Source: Streptomyces sp. col6
GTDB lineage: Bacteria > Actinomycetota > Actinomycetes > Streptomycetales > Streptomycetaceae
Length of the DNA: 50,094 nt
Assembly: GCF_008042035.1 (NCBI RefSeq)
Contig: NZ_RDBL01000010.1
Location: 82,092 to 132,185, forward strand
Reading direction: 5' to 3'
Made by a program: the position numbers and the translations under genes
The notes under the pieces: model-generated
Databases searched by the model: none
The model's input: only the letters and a program-made list of their open reading frames with translations
Told to the model about the DNA's origin: nothing
Shown here: positions 8,395-16,344 of the stretch, one piece after another
How positions within the stretch are numbered: the first letter of the stretch is position 1
Layout: every line of letters starts with the position of its first letter

Positions 8395-9408
8395 CTACTG
8401 CAACGCGCGCACCGCCGCCGCGAAAACCGCCGGGGCCCGGTGTGCCGCCGGCACCACCAGCCGCGCCGTGGCAGGGCGCCTGGCCGCCGCCAGCAGCCCC
8501 GCCGTCAGTAGCCGGTGACGCAGGGTCAGCCGCTGCCAGTGGGCGGGGTACGCCCGCGGCCGGCCGGCGGCCAGCGCGTCCACCGCCGCGCCCGCCGTCG
8601 CCACGGCCAGCGCGACGCCCTCACCGGTCAGCGCGTCCAGGTAGCCCGCCGCGTCCCCCACCAGCAGCACCCGACCGGCCCGCCGCGCCCGCGCCCGCTG
8701 GTGCAGCGGCCCGGCACCGCGTACGGGCCCCGCCTCGCGGCCGAGCAGCGAGGCGGCGAGCCGGGGGAACGCGGCCAGCTGACGCCCGTACGGCAGGCGC
8801 TCACGGCTGAGCACCGCCACGCCGACCGAGCCGTCACCGAGCGGAGTCACGTACGCCTCGCCGTGCCGCGACCAGTGCACCTCCACGAAGTCCGTCCACG
8901 CGTCCACGCGGTAGTGGCGCCGCAGCCCGTAGCGGCGCACCGGTGTCGCGGGCCCGTCGAGCCCCAGTTCCCGGCGCAGCGGCGAGTGCAGCCCGTCGGC
9001 GGCGATCAGCCAGCGGGCCGTCAGCCCGCACGCCGTCACCCGGTCCGTCTGCTGCCGGACACCGGCGACCTTGCCGGGGACGATCCGGACGCCGAGCTCC
9101 AGCGCCCTCCGGTGCAGTGCGGCGTGCAGCACGGTGCGCCGGACCCCGAGCCCCGGCCCGCCGCGGAACGGGGCGACCGCGCTGCGCGGGCCCGCCACAT
9201 ACCGGATGCCGCGCAGCGGCTGCCCGTCGACCGCGACGCCCAGGGCGGCCAGGGCGGCCGCGCCGCTGGGCATGATGCCCTCGCCGCACGCCTTGTCGAC
9301 GGGCGCGGTCCGAGGCTCCACGACCACCGTCTCCATGCCGAGAGCGGCGGCCCGGATCGCCGCCGCGAGTCCCGCCGGGCCGCCTCCCGCGACCAGCAGG
9401 TCGATCAC
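8395..9408 (-). CDS. FAD-dependent hydroxylase / geranylgeranyl-reductase-like flavoprotein
   Basis: 337 residues from a GTG start that overlaps the upstream stop as GTGA, so translation is coupled. The N-terminal FAD-binding motif is LLVAGGGPAGLAAAIRAA, the CGEGIMPSG loop is shared with geranylgeranyl-reductase-like and PHBH-like enzymes, and the second FAD motif RVLLVGDAAGYLDALTGEG is intact. By position in a type III PKS / ICMT / flavoprotein operon it corresponds to SrsC of the Streptomyces griseus srsABC phenolic-lipid operon, a hydroxylase that oxidises alkylresorcinols toward quinols. The reductase alternative cannot be excluded, because a UbiA prenyltransferase is divergent from the operon. 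Confidence 0.82.
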   Translation of the reverse strand: MIDLLVAGGGPAGLAAAIRAAALGMETVVVEPRTAPVDKACGEGIMPSGAAALAALGVAVDGQPLRGIRYVAGPRSAVAPFRGGPGLGVRRTVLHAALHRRALELGVRIVPGKVAGVRQQTDRVTACGLTARWLIAADGLHSPLRRELGLDGPATPVRRYGLRRHYRVDAWTDFVEVHWSRHGEAYVTPLGDGSVGVAVLSRERLPYGRQLAAFPRLAASLLGREAGPVRGAGPLHQRARARRAGRVLLVGDAAGYLDALTGEGVALAVATAGAAVDALAAGRPRAYPAHWQRLTLRHRLLTAGLLAAARRPATARLVVPAAHRAPAVFAAAVRALQ

Positions 9409-9926
9409 GCCGCTGCGCCCGGCGCGGAGGCGAGTGCGGCCTCCTCGCACCGCACCCGTACGGCCATCAGCCCGGCGTTGCACACGGTGAACACCACGGC
9501 CGTCACCCACGCGCCGTGCACCAGTGGCAGCGTGATCCCCTCGGCCGCGACGGCCACGTAGTTGGGGTGGCGCAGCAGCCGGTAGGGGCCGCCCGTCACC
9601 AGCGGCAGGCCCGGCACCACGACGACGCGGGTGTTCCAGCGGTGCCCGAGCGTACGGATGCACCACCAGCGCAGCGCCTGTGCGGCGGCGACCGCCGCCA
9701 CCATCGCCCAGCCGAGGAGCGGCACGAACGGCCGGTCCGCCACCGCCGCCTCGGCCAGGCAGCCGGCCAGCAGCGCCGTGTGCAGGGCGACCATCGCCGG
9801 GTAGTGGCCCCGGCCGGACTCGACACCGCCCCTCGCCCGCGCCCAGCGGGTGTTCCGCAGGGCGACGGCGAGTTCGGCGACGCGCTCACCGGCCACGGCC
9901 AGTACCAGCACGGCGTACCAGAACAT
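9405..9926 (-). CDS. Isoprenylcysteine carboxyl methyltransferase-family membrane methyltransferase (SrsB-like)
   Basis: 173 residues with about five hydrophobic segments, ending in the ICMT hallmark region GHRWNTRVVVVPG...GPYRLLRHPNYVAVAAEG, where the RHPNY motif contributes to SAM and substrate binding. The start ATG has GGAGGAG two bases upstream and lies 12 bp after the polyketide synthase stop. In S. griseus the equivalent SrsB methylates alkylresorcinols made by SrsA. Given the same gene order, methylation of a lipidic phenol at the membrane is the best guess rather than protein prenylcysteine methylation. Confidence 0.85.
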   Translation of the reverse strand: MFWYAVLVLAVAGERVAELAVALRNTRWARARGGVESGRGHYPAMVALHTALLAGCLAEAAVADRPFVPLLGWAMVAAVAAAQALRWWCIRTLGHRWNTRVVVVPGLPLVTGGPYRLLRHPNYVAVAAEGITLPLVHGAWVTAVVFTVCNAGLMAVRVRCEEAALASAPGAAA

Positions 9927-9938
9927 GTCTCCTCCGAC

Positions 9939-10994
9939 CTACCAGCGCAGCAGCACCAGTTCGCAGCAGAATCCGGGCCCCATGGCCATCAGCAGACCGG
10001 GGAAGCCCCGCTCCGGACGGCGTTGCTCCAGGGTGTCGCGCAGCACATGGAGCACGGAGGCCGAGGAGAGGTTGCCCACCTCGGCGAGCGACCGCCAGGT
10101 GACGTCGAGCGCCCCGTCGGGCAGCGAGAGGACGTCGGACACGGCCTCCAGGACCTTCGGGCCGCCCGGGTGGCACACCCAGTGCGCCACGTCCTTCGGC
10201 TTCAGCCCGTGCTCCGCCAGGAAGTCGCGCACATCGTCCGCCAGATAGCGGCGCACCACGTCCGGCACCCCGGGGTCGAGCCTCACTTTGAAACCGGAGT
10301 CGCGGATGTCCCAGCCCATGACGTGCGCGGTGTCCGGGTACATACGGCTGCGTGTGGCCACCACCTCGGGGCCCTCACCCCGTCCCCGGTCCGCCCCGAG
10401 CGCCACGACGGCCGCCGCCCCGTCACCGAACAGCGCGGTCGCCACCAGATTCGCCGGGGTCGCGTCCCACCGCTGGAACGTCAGCGAGCACAGCTCCACC
10501 GACAGCAGCACCGCCACGTCCTCGGGCCGCCCCAGCAGATAGTCGTGCAACCGCGCCACCCCGGCCGCCCCCGCGACACAGCCGAGCCCGAACACCGGCA
10601 GCCGCTTCACATCGGGGCGCAGGCCGAGCCGCCCCACGAGCCGGGCGTCCACCGAAGGCGCCGCCACCCCCGTGACGGAGGTGAACATCAGCAGGTCCAC
10701 GTCCTTCGGCCGCAGCCCCGCCGTCCGCAGCGCCCCGCGCAGCGCCTCGGCGCCCAGGTCGACCGCAGCCCCGATGAACACGTCGTTGGCGTCCCCGAAT
10801 CCGCGCAGCTCCCCGTACTGCTCCAGGGGCAGCACCATGGTGCGGGCGCGCACCCGGGCGTTCTCGTGCAGCCGGTCCAGGACACGCCGGTCCGCTCCCG
10901 GCGGCAGGCAGGTCCGGGCCACCATGTCGGTGACCTCCCGCTGCGTGTGCCGGTACGGGGCCAGGGCGCCGTGCACGGCCGCGATCCGGGTCAT
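9939..10994 (-). CDS. Type III polyketide synthase (chalcone synthase-like, SrsA-like)
   Basis: 351 residues. The catalytic triad of the family is visible: Cys139 in VFGLGCVAGAAG, His275 in WVCHPGGPK and Asn308 in EVGNLSSAS; the C-terminal GPG loop is AMGPGFCCEL. These homodimeric enzymes extend an acyl-CoA starter with malonyl-type units and cyclise the product without carrier proteins. With an ICMT-like methyltransferase and a flavoprotein directly downstream, the operon has the srsA-srsB-srsC layout, so an alkylresorcinol or alkylpyrone from a fatty-acyl starter is likely. The start ATG has GGGA six bases upstream. Promoters for this operon and the divergent UbiA gene share about 120 bp. 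Confidence 0.93.
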   Translation of the reverse strand: MTRIAAVHGALAPYRHTQREVTDMVARTCLPPGADRRVLDRLHENARVRARTMVLPLEQYGELRGFGDANDVFIGAAVDLGAEALRGALRTAGLRPKDVDLLMFTSVTGVAAPSVDARLVGRLGLRPDVKRLPVFGLGCVAGAAGVARLHDYLLGRPEDVAVLLSVELCSLTFQRWDATPANLVATALFGDGAAAVVALGADRGRGEGPEVVATRSRMYPDTAHVMGWDIRDSGFKVRLDPGVPDVVRRYLADDVRDFLAEHGLKPKDVAHWVCHPGGPKVLEAVSDVLSLPDGALDVTWRSLAEVGNLSSASVLHVLRDTLEQRRPERGFPGLLMAMGPGFCCELVLLRW

Positions 10995-11112
10995 CGCGGG
11001 TCCCGCTGAGCATGCGTCATGCGCTCATCCCTGCCCCACGAGGGGGATGAACCACCGCAAACAACCCTTGCGGGTGCCACTCCGGGCCGTGCCGGATGCC
11101 TACGATCACGCC

Positions 11113-11982
11113 ATGGGCACCCCGGAACCCCCGCGCTCCTGCGCCGCACCGACGTGGCCCCTCCACCGCACGGCCGCGCTGGCCCGCTCCTGCCACCCGG
11201 GCCCGGTGGCCGCGGTGACCGTGATCGCCGCCCTCCTCGGCACGGGGGCGGGTCTGAGCGGTGCGCGCACCACCCTGCTCGTCGCCGCCGTGCTGACCGG
11301 TCAGCTATCGGTGGGCTGGTGCAACGACGCGTTCGACGCCCGGCGGGACGCGACGGCGGGCCGTCGCGGCAAACCGGTGGCCGACGGGGCGGTGAGCGCC
11401 CGGACGGTATGGACGGCGGCCCTCACCGCGGCGCTGCTCTGCGTCCCGCTCTCCCTGGCCTGCGGCTCGCTCGCCGGAACCCTGCACCTCGCGGCGGTCG
11501 CCGCGGCCTGGGCGTACAACCTGGGAGTGAAGGCGACCCCCCTGTCCTGGCTCCCGTACGCGACCGGCTTCGCCGCCCTCCCGGCGATGGCCGCCCTGTC
11601 GGTGCCCGACGGCCCGCCCCCGCCCTGGTGGCTGGTGACCGCCGGCGCCCTGCTCGGCGTCGCCGCGCACCTGGGCGACGTCCTCCCCGACATCGAGGAC
11701 GACCTGCGCGCCGGCGTGCGCGGCCTGCCCCAACGCCTCGGCCCCACCAGGACGGCCGCCCTGCTTCCCCTGCCGCTCCTGGCAGCCTCCGCGACCCTGG
11801 CTCTCGGCCCTCCGGGTCCGCCCGGCCCCTGGGGAACGGCGACCCTGGCCATCGCAGCCCTCACAGCCCTCACCGGCCTCTTCCTCGCCCGCACCTGGCG
11901 CAAGGCACCCCTGGCCGCCGCCGTGATCGTGGCAGCGGCGGACGCGGTGCTCCTGGTGGTACGGGGAGTGGGCCCGGGGTGA
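11113..11982 (+). CDS. UbiA-family prenyltransferase
   Basis: 289-residue polytopic membrane protein. The two Asp-rich motifs that bind Mg-diphosphate are present: NDAFDARRD near residue 75 and DVLPDIEDD near residue 195, separated by transmembrane helices. UbiA enzymes attach an isoprenoid chain to an aromatic acceptor at the membrane. It is divergent from the type III PKS operon, so prenylation of that operon's phenolic product (a meroterpenoid quinone or lipid) is an attractive inference; a role in another quinone pathway is possible. The start is uncertain: an ATG at 11047 has a strong but very close GAGGGGG and would add 22 residues. Confidence 0.88.
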   Translation: MGTPEPPRSCAAPTWPLHRTAALARSCHPGPVAAVTVIAALLGTGAGLSGARTTLLVAAVLTGQLSVGWCNDAFDARRDATAGRRGKPVADGAVSARTVWTAALTAALLCVPLSLACGSLAGTLHLAAVAAAWAYNLGVKATPLSWLPYATGFAALPAMAALSVPDGPPPPWWLVTAGALLGVAAHLGDVLPDIEDDLRAGVRGLPQRLGPTRTAALLPLPLLAASATLALGPPGPPGPWGTATLAIAALTALTGLFLARTWRKAPLAAAVIVAAADAVLLVVRGVGPG

Positions 11983-12007
11983 GCGGCGGCGTCCTGCGCG
12001 GGCGGCC

Positions 12008-12631
12008 TCAGCCCGATGCCGCGGGTGCCGCGTCCTCCAGGTGGCGGTAGAACTCCCGCCACTCCTCGAAGGCCCCCTCGAACCAAGGGACTCCCGCGGC
12101 GAGGGGTACCGCGTACCGGCACGTCTCGCGGTAGTAGGAGCGCTGCTTCTCGGCCCGCGGGTGCGTGCCGAGCCGCTGCACGTTGCTGAACCGGTCCGCC
12201 AGCTTGAGCGCCAGGACCTCCGGCGGGGCGGAACGCAGGCCCAGAAGGTAGCGGTCACGCACCTCCGCAGGATCCTCGTGGGCTTCGGGGTCCGGCTTCG
12301 TCACCCAGCTCACCCACTCCTCGACCCGGGGGCCGAACCGCTCACCGACCTCCCCGGCGGTGCGGTCGGTGTCCTCGACGACGTCGTGGAGTACGGCGGC
12401 GACCAGCAGGTCCTCGTCGCGGACACCCGCGCCCGAGACGAGGATCTCGACCACCTCCAGAAGGTGCTCCAGGTACGGCTCACCGGCAGGTCTCTTCTGC
12501 TCCCCGTGTGCCGCTTCGGCGAATGCGACGGCCTCCCCGAGGCGCTGCGCCGACACCTCCGGAGCGAGCACCACCAGCTCCCGGCGGGCGGTGTCCCAGT
12601 CGTGCCACGCCCCGAACACCCGATGAGTCAA
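12008..12631 (-). CDS. HD-domain phosphohydrolase, RelA/SpoT-hydrolase (MESH1)-like
   Basis: 207 residues from a TTG start that overlaps the stop of the upstream 93-residue gene as TTGA, with GGAG five bases upstream; a nearby GTG is an alternative. The core shows the HD metal-binding pattern of the ppGpp-hydrolase family: AAHGEQKRPAGEPYLEHLLEVV (first His), VLHDVVEDTD (HD pair) and LALKLADRFSNVQRL (distal Asp and Asn). There is no synthetase, TGS or ACT domain, so it resembles small alarmone hydrolases. Members cleave the 3'-pyrophosphate of (p)ppGpp or related nucleotides; the substrate here is not shown. Confidence 0.8.
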   Translation of the reverse strand: MTHRVFGAWHDWDTARRELVVLAPEVSAQRLGEAVAFAEAAHGEQKRPAGEPYLEHLLEVVEILVSGAGVRDEDLLVAAVLHDVVEDTDRTAGEVGERFGPRVEEWVSWVTKPDPEAHEDPAEVRDRYLLGLRSAPPEVLALKLADRFSNVQRLGTHPRAEKQRSYYRETCRYAVPLAAGVPWFEGAFEEWREFYRHLEDAAPAASG

Positions 12632-12909
12632 GACAACTCCGCGTCCGCGGCTTCCAGCTGCCTCTTGTATTGCGCCCATCGAGGCAGCGTCGACGGCGGC
12701 TCGCCGGCCTTCGCCCTGCGGGTCTCGAATTCTCCGGCGATGCGTCGCCGCTGTATCTCGGCGAGGGCTTCGGTCCTGATCGACTTCATTTCCGCGGCGG
12801 ACTCGCACTCCCTCTCGTCGATGACGAAAGTCGCGAGATCGAATCCGTCCGCAGTCCTCCTGCGGAATGTCGAGATCATGACGAACTCCGGCCCTGTCTC
12901 ATCTGTCAC
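12628..12909 (-). CDS. Small hypothetical protein upstream of HD hydrolase
   Basis: 93 residues from a GTG with AGGAGG five bases upstream, a strong start. The sequence is charged, with probable long helices (SAAEMKSIRTEALAEIQRRRIAGEFETRRAK and a C-terminal segment), and has no membrane segment or recognised motif. Its stop overlaps the TTG start of the HD hydrolase by four bases, so the two are translationally coupled and may act together. The local G+C is a little lower than in neighbouring genes. Family unknown to me. Confidence 0.65.
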   Translation of the reverse strand: MTDETGPEFVMISTFRRRTADGFDLATFVIDERECESAAEMKSIRTEALAEIQRRRIAGEFETRRAKAGEPPSTLPRWAQYKRQLEAADAELS

Positions 12910-13001
12910 GGGTGCCTCCTGCGAGTCTCTTCCCGAAAATCCTGGCGGGCCGTCCGCAGAGGACGCGCGTCCGGGGCGGTCGTGCCGCACCGTACGGGTG
13001 G

Positions 13002-13736
13002 CTACCGGCCGCCCGCCACCCTGAGCACCGTCCCCGTCGTGTACGACGCGTCCGGGGAGAGCAGCCAGGAGACGGCGGCGGCGATCTCCTCCGGGATGCC
13101 GGGGCGGCCCAGGGGGATGCCGGGGCCGAGCTTGTCGGGGCGCTCCGGGTCCGCATGGAAGCCGGTGCGGATGACGCCGGGGGCGACCGCGTTGACGCGG
13201 ATGCCGGCCGGGCCGACCTCCTTGGACAGGCCGACGGTCATCGTGTCGACGGCCCCCTTGGCGGCGGCGTAGTGCACGTACTCGCCGGGGCTGCCCAGCG
13301 TGGCGGCGGCCGAGGAGACGTTGACGATCGCCCCGCCGCCGGTGTGCGTCATGTCGCGCACCGCACGCCGCGCGCAGAGCAGGTACCCGAGGACGTTGAC
13401 CTCCAGGGCACGCCGCATCCCCGCGGCATCGGCGTCCGCCAGGGGGCCGACCGGGCCGCTCATGCCCGCGTTGTTGACCAGGCCGGTGACCGGGCCCAGC
13501 TCGGCGGCCGCGGTGTCGAAGAGGCGGTCGACGTCCGCCTCGTCGGCGGTGTCCGCCCGGACCGTCACACAGCGCCGGCCCGTCGCACGTACCGCGTCGG
13601 CGACGGACTCGGCCGCCGCGGAGTCCGCGTGGTAGGCCAGCGCGATGTCATGGCCCTCGCCCGCCAGCCGTACACACACCGCCGCACCGATGCCGCGGCT
13701 CCCGCCGGTGACCACGGTGACCGGTTGACCGTTCAT
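13002..13736 (-). CDS. Short-chain dehydrogenase/reductase (FabG-like)
   Basis: 244 residues. The NAD(P)-binding motif TGGSRGIG is near the N-terminus, NNAG near residue 88, the catalytic Ser in IVNVSSAAA, and the YxxxK pair in HYAAAKGAV; the PG motif VNAVAPGVIRTGF follows. These are all the marks of a classical SDR oxidoreductase. The start ATG has AAGGTGGGG six bases upstream; an in-frame upstream extension has no family similarity. Enzymes of this kind reduce 3-oxoacyl groups or oxidise alcohols; the substrate is not evident and neighbours give no pathway. Confidence 0.92.
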   Translation of the reverse strand: MNGQPVTVVTGGSRGIGAAVCVRLAGEGHDIALAYHADSAAAESVADAVRATGRRCVTVRADTADEADVDRLFDTAAAELGPVTGLVNNAGMSGPVGPLADADAAGMRRALEVNVLGYLLCARRAVRDMTHTGGGAIVNVSSAAATLGSPGEYVHYAAAKGAVDTMTVGLSKEVGPAGIRVNAVAPGVIRTGFHADPERPDKLGPGIPLGRPGIPEEIAAAVSWLLSPDASYTTGTVLRVAGGR

Positions 13737-13839
13737 GGCAGACCCCACCTTCCGTCGTACTCGTTCGCGGGGCCATCGTAGGCGGGGGTGATCAACAGCC
13801 CGAGCGACGGGGGCCGGGGTCACCGGCCCGCGCACGCGA

Positions 13840-13881
13840 CGGTGGACTGCCACCCACTCATGGAAGAGTGACAGTCCACCG
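13840..13881 (-). terminator. Terminator hairpin after the small DUF6381-like gene
   Basis: Inverted repeat with 14-bp arms (13840-13853 and 13868-13881, CGGTGGACTG...CAGTCCACCG) and a single mismatch, loop 14 nt. It lies 18 bp after the stop of the small gene on the minus strand and insulates the SDR gene downstream. Confidence 0.55.
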
Positions 13882-13898
13882 GTCTGTGTGCCGTGTCG

Positions 13899-14081
13899 TC
13901 ACACGGGGAGGCCGTTGTTCTCGCGGCCGTCCTGCTGGTCGCTCTGCTCCCGCAGCTTCCGGGCCTTCTCCTGGAGCCGGCGACGCTGCTCCGGGTCCTT
14001 GGTGCGCTCCGCGGCCTCGGTCATGTGCTGGGCCTTCTCGCGCATCTGCTGGGCTCGGTTCGCCTCTCGTGCAACGCTCAT
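13899..14081 (-). CDS. Small charged helical protein, DUF6381-like
   Basis: 60 residues starting at an ATG with GAGGAG five bases upstream. Nearly the whole chain is a charged amphipathic helix (REANRAQQMREKAQHMTEAA and KDPEQRRRLQEKARKLREQS), consistent with a coiled coil. It matches my memory of a small actinobacterial family (DUF6381) of unknown function; the family name is from recall, not a search. It is monocistronic, with a terminator-like hairpin downstream. Confidence 0.7.
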   Translation of the reverse strand: MSVAREANRAQQMREKAQHMTEAAERTKDPEQRRRLQEKARKLREQSDQQDGRENNGLPV

Positions 14082-14231
14082 CGTCACTCCTCGGGGACGG
14101 TAGGGGAGAGCGGGCCCCTTCAGGGAAGCAGCGCGCCGTCACCAACGCACGCCGAAGCATCACACACCGTGATGGCCGCAGGTGGGGGCGGGCGGGACGG
14201 ACCGGGCTCCGGCGCTGGCATGATCGAGGGT

Positions 14232-15386
14232 ATGAACGAGCGCATGATCGCCGCGTGTGACGGGGCGTCGAAGGGTAATCCGGGGCCCGCCGCCTGGGCC
14301 TATGTGGTGGCCGACGCCGGGGGCCGGCCCCAGCGGTGGGAGGCGGGGCCGCTCGGCACCGCCACCAACAACGTCGCCGAGCTGACCGCCCTCCAGGAGC
14401 TCCTGGAGTCGGTCGGCCCCGCCGTGGCGCTCGAAGTCCGGATGGACTCGCAGTACGCGATGAACGCGGTCACCAAGTGGCTGCCCGGCTGGAAGCGCAA
14501 CGGCTGGAAGACCTCGGCCGGCAAGCCCGTCGCCAACCGCGAGCTGGTGACCCGCATCGACGAACTCCTCGCCGGGCGGGCCGTGACCTTCGTGTACGTA
14601 CCGGCCCACCAGGTGGACGGTGATCCGCTCAACGCCCTCGCCGACCAGGCCGCCAGCGAGGTGGCCGTCACCCAGAGCGCCGCCGGCACCTCGCTGGCGG
14701 CCTGGTCGGCGAGGGCGTTGAGCGGATCACCGTCCACCTGGTGGGCCGGTACGTACACGAAGGTGGCGTCGGCAAGACGACCCTCGCCGTGCACGTCGCC
14801 CACCAGGCCCGCAGACACTTCCCCGACGGCCAGCTCTACGTCGACCTCCAGGGCGCCGGAGCACGCGCCGCCGAGCCGGAAACCGTCCTCGGCGCCTTCC
14901 TCCGAGCCCTCGGCACCGCCGACTCCGCCATCCCCGACACCCTCGACGAACGCGCCGCCCTCTACCGCTCCACCCTCGACGGCCGCCGCGTCCTGGTCCT
15001 CCTCGACAACGCCCACGACGCCGCCCAGATACGCCCACTGCTCCCCGGCACGGAAGGCTGCGCCGCCATCGTCACCAGCCGGATGCAGATGGTCGACCTG
15101 GCCGGCGCGCACCTCGTCGACCTCGACGAAATGTCCTCGGCGGAATCCTTCGAGTTCCTCACCCGGATCGTCGGCGAGGAACGCATCCACTCCGAGTGGG
15201 AGGCCGCGCTCGACGTGGTCGCCGCCTGCGGGTTCCTCCCCCTCGCGATCCGGATTGCAGGCTCACGCCTTGCCGCCCGCCGTAGCTGGACGGTCTCGGC
15301 CCTGGCCGCCAAGCTCTCCGACGAGCGTCAACGGCTGCAAGAACTACAAGCTGGAGACCTGGCCGTACGTGCCACGTTGGACCTGA
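14232..15386 (+). CDS. rnhA: RNase HI with complete catalytic domain but rearranged C-terminus
   Basis: RNase HI cleaves RNA in RNA-DNA hybrids. Counting from the ATG at 14232, the catalytic residues are Asp10 (ACDGASKGNPG), Glu50 (NNVAELTAL), Asp72 (RMDSQYAMNAV), His126 (PAHQVDGDPL) and Asp138 (NALADQAAS), spaced as in the E. coli enzyme. The natural end is missing. After about residue 150 the frame enters the spacer and right arm of a 78-bp inverted repeat, then an out-of-frame NB-ARC gene, and stays open to 15386, adding some 230 low-complexity Pro/Ser/Thr residues that are surely not native. The start could also be 14220. Catalysis might survive, but the tail is abnormal. Confidence 0.75.
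   Translation: MNERMIAACDGASKGNPGPAAWAYVVADAGGRPQRWEAGPLGTATNNVAELTALQELLESVGPAVALEVRMDSQYAMNAVTKWLPGWKRNGWKTSAGKPVANRELVTRIDELLAGRAVTFVYVPAHQVDGDPLNALADQAASEVAVTQSAAGTSLAAWSARALSGSPSTWWAGTYTKVASARRPSPCTSPTRPADTSPTASSTSTSRAPEHAPPSRKPSSAPSSEPSAPPTPPSPTPSTNAPPSTAPPSTAAASWSSSTTPTTPPRYAHCSPARKAAPPSSPAGCRWSTWPARTSSTSTKCPRRNPSSSSPGSSARNASTPSGRPRSTWSPPAGSSPSRSGLQAHALPPAVAGRSRPWPPSSPTSVNGCKNYKLETWPYVPRWT
14586..14764. repeat. Perfect 78-bp inverted repeat (fold-back junction)
   Basis: Arms 14586-14663 and 14687-14764 are exact reverse complements over all 78 bases, separated by a 23-nt spacer. The left arm is the normal 3' coding part of RNase HI (FVYVPAHQVDGDPL...); the right arm is the same sequence inverted. 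Immediately after the right arm the sequence becomes the P-loop of an NB-ARC regulator (GGVGKTTL). The inner ends carry the short complementary words ccgccagcgagg / cctcgctggcgg, as expected if a nascent strand snapped back and copied itself. It could be a true rearrangement or a chimeric assembly join. Confidence 0.95.
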
Positions 15387-15616
15387 GCTTCCGGAACCTC
15401 ACGAAAGTGCAAGCCCGGGTCTTCAGGATGCTCGGGGCGCAATCTTCACCGGCAATCTCAGCGGAAGAGGTGCGAACCATGCTCAGGGTCGGTGCCGTCG
15501 AGGCGGAGAGAGTCCTTGAGGAACTGGCAAGTGCCGGCATCTGTATTCCGCTGGAGTCCGGTAGGTATCGGCTGCATGATCTTGCACGGCTCTACGCCAG
15601 AACGGCGACCTACTAG
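14762..15616 (+). pseudogene. NB-ARC (AfsR-like) regulator fragment lacking its N-terminus
   Basis: About 283 residues of an STAND ATPase begin exactly at the Walker A motif GGVGKTTLAVHVA, which follows directly on the inverted-repeat arm. The kinase-2 motif RRVLVLLDNAHD, the sensor region IVTSRMQ, the GLPL-like CGFLPLAIRIAG and a winged-helix end (YRLHDLARLYAR) follow in order. Full-length AfsR/SARP-type or HTH-NB-ARC-TPR regulators have a DNA-binding domain before the P-loop and often TPRs after it. Here the first is gone and the frame stops at 15616 before any TPR. The GTG at 14741 that would start it lies inside the repeat arm, so I treat it as a remnant. Confidence 0.8.
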
Positions 15617-15796
15617 AGCGAACTCGTCCTCAAGTAGCCTGCCCCTCACGCACGCAGGATTGAACCGGTCACGGACAACCGGGGCGGGGGAGGGGCGAGC
15701 TACCGTGGTTGACGCAGATGCACGGCTGCGCGCGGGCGGTACGTATGGACCGCCTCGCCACTGTTCCGACACGGAAGCCGGATAGGACGTCACACG

Positions 15797-16330
15797 GTGG
15801 GCTGGAAGCGGCTCGACAGCGAGCGCCTGCACCTGGGGCCGGTTGTGTCCCTGCGCAGGGACCGGGTTGTGCGGCCGGACGGAAGCACCGGCGTCTACGA
15901 CCATGTCGTCGTCCACGACATGGTCAGGATCGTGGCCCTGGACAGCCGGAGACGGCATGTGCTGCTGGTCGAGGACGACTTCTACCTCCAAGAGTGCCGG
16001 ATGCTGCATCTGCCCGGCGGCGGCACCGACGGTGAGGCTTCGGTGGCGGCCGCGCAGCGCGAGCTCGCCGAGGAGACGGGATTCGTCGCCGATCGGATCG
16101 CCCCTCTGGCGACGCTGGACCTGCTGCCGGGCGTGACGGCCGCGCGTCTCCACCTGTTCGCGGCGACGGGCCTCACTCCGAGCCGGGACACTGCCCGCAG
16201 GGACGCCACCGAGGCCGGACTGACAGTGGCGTGGTGGCCCCTTGAGGAGGCGGTAGCGGCAGCGAGTACGGGCAGGATCACCGATGCCGGGAGCGTGGCC
16301 GGGCTGCTGCTGGCCGTCAAGGAAAGGTGA
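15797..16330 (+). CDS. NUDIX hydrolase (ADP-ribose pyrophosphatase-like)
   Basis: 177 residues from a GTG start with AGGA nine bases upstream. The Nudix box is complete: GGGTDGEASVAAAQRELAEETGF matches GX5EX7REUXEEXGU, with the metal-binding glutamates present. The N-terminal strands (VRPDGSTGVYDHVVVHDMVRIVAL) resemble the ADP-sugar pyrophosphatase subgroup. These enzymes hydrolyse nucleoside diphosphates linked to another moiety. About 180 bp separate it from the NB-ARC fragment, and nothing in the context indicates a particular substrate. Confidence 0.88.
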   Translation: MGWKRLDSERLHLGPVVSLRRDRVVRPDGSTGVYDHVVVHDMVRIVALDSRRRHVLLVEDDFYLQECRMLHLPGGGTDGEASVAAAQRELAEETGFVADRIAPLATLDLLPGVTAARLHLFAATGLTPSRDTARRDATEAGLTVAWWPLEEAVAAASTGRITDAGSVAGLLLAVKER

Positions 16331-16344
16331 CAGCCCGCACACGG

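Noticed and set aside
14232..15386. A true RNase HI fusion protein with a long C-terminal domain
   Set aside because: The extra residues come from the inverted-repeat arm and an out-of-frame reading of the NB-ARC gene, so the fusion is a by-product of the rearrangement.
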